Of a stretch of DNA of 22,449 nt, positions 22,441-22,449 are shown piece after piece; positions within the stretch are counted from its first letter, which is position 1; the number at the start of each line of letters is the position of its first letter. The position numbers and the translations under genes are program-made. The notes below the pieces were generated by a model, which had not been told where the DNA came from, searched no databases, and worked only from the letters and a program-made list of their open reading frames with translations. This DNA comes from an uncultured Oscillospiraceae bacterium (GTDB taxonomy: Bacteria > Bacillota > Clostridia > Oscillospirales > Oscillospiraceae), in NCBI GenBank assembly GCA_900756575.1, contig CAAEKQ010000189.1, positions 1 through 22,449 of the forward strand, in the 5' to 3' direction.

Positions 22441-22449
22441 TGGAAGATA

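Larger units (their letters stand above)
22103..22449. other. Gene-free AT-rich right end
   Basis: No convincing coding frame is seen from the lipoprotein start to the window edge. It holds a 13-bp hairpin at 22182-22211, a 10-bp AT-rich inverted repeat at 22260-22289, three imperfect TRTGGAnnTTTT copies, and a terminator-like hairpin at 22396-22440. Purine-rich GGAG and AGGAGA runs occur at 22225-22260 without a following long frame. Confidence 0.5.

Noticed and set aside
1..22449. Mobile elements, CRISPR arrays, tRNA or rRNA genes
   Set aside because: No transposase, integrase, regularly spaced repeats or cloverleaf-type sequence was seen on reading both strands; no search could be run.

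Overview
This window looks like chromosomal core DNA of a moderately GC-rich anaerobic Firmicute, most likely class Clostridia and an Oscillospirales-type gut bacterium. The support is strong AGGAGG-type ribosome sites, TTGnnn-N17-TATAAT promoters, a Gram-positive style lipoprotein pair, a Y-family polymerase followed by a YolD-like gene, and an iron-sulfur, flavin and cysteine desulfidase style of metabolism. The taxon is inference from gene content. I see no insertion sequence, prophage, CRISPR array, tRNA or rRNA.

Left part (1-6970): a + strand HSL-type alpha/beta hydrolase, its terminator, then a two-gene + unit of a UmuC-like translesion polymerase with a YolD-like partner. Facing them on the - strand is argS-sfsA, with sfsA starting at TTG two bases after argS. 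A divergent promoter pair at 5774-5843 separates argS from a + strand threonine aldolase-like PLP enzyme. A strong bidirectional hairpin at 6932-6970 ends that gene and the convergent LysR gene.

Central part (6977-17395): one long - strand cluster. In transcription order it is oppA (lipoprotein), oppB, oppC, oppD, oppF, a 105-residue three-helix membrane protein, an Old Yellow Enzyme / FeS / FAD-NAD(P) enoate-reductase-like protein, an L-cysteine desulfidase (CdsB/UPF0597) family protein, and a LysR regulator. A single promoter (TTGCAA-N17-TATAAT) precedes oppA. Gaps are 2-16 bp or short overlaps from oppB onward. A hairpin without a U-tract sits between oppA and oppB, and lysR has its own promoter overlapping the cdsB stop codon. 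The layout suggests uptake of an unknown peptide-like, possibly sulfur-containing, compound. A reductase and a carbon-sulfur lyase type enzyme would then process it. This is the most interesting unit of the window.

Right part (17396-22449): a 440-bp AT-rich stretch with no recognisable gene, a long bidirectional terminator, a small conserved-type clostridial protein (- strand), a small XRE-type DNA-binding protein (+), a two-gene ABC-2 type transporter (+), a RimJ/RimL-type N-acetyltransferase (-), a small acidic lipoprotein (-), and a 347-bp gene-free end with several inverted repeats, a three-copy imperfect repeat and a T-rich terminator-like hairpin.
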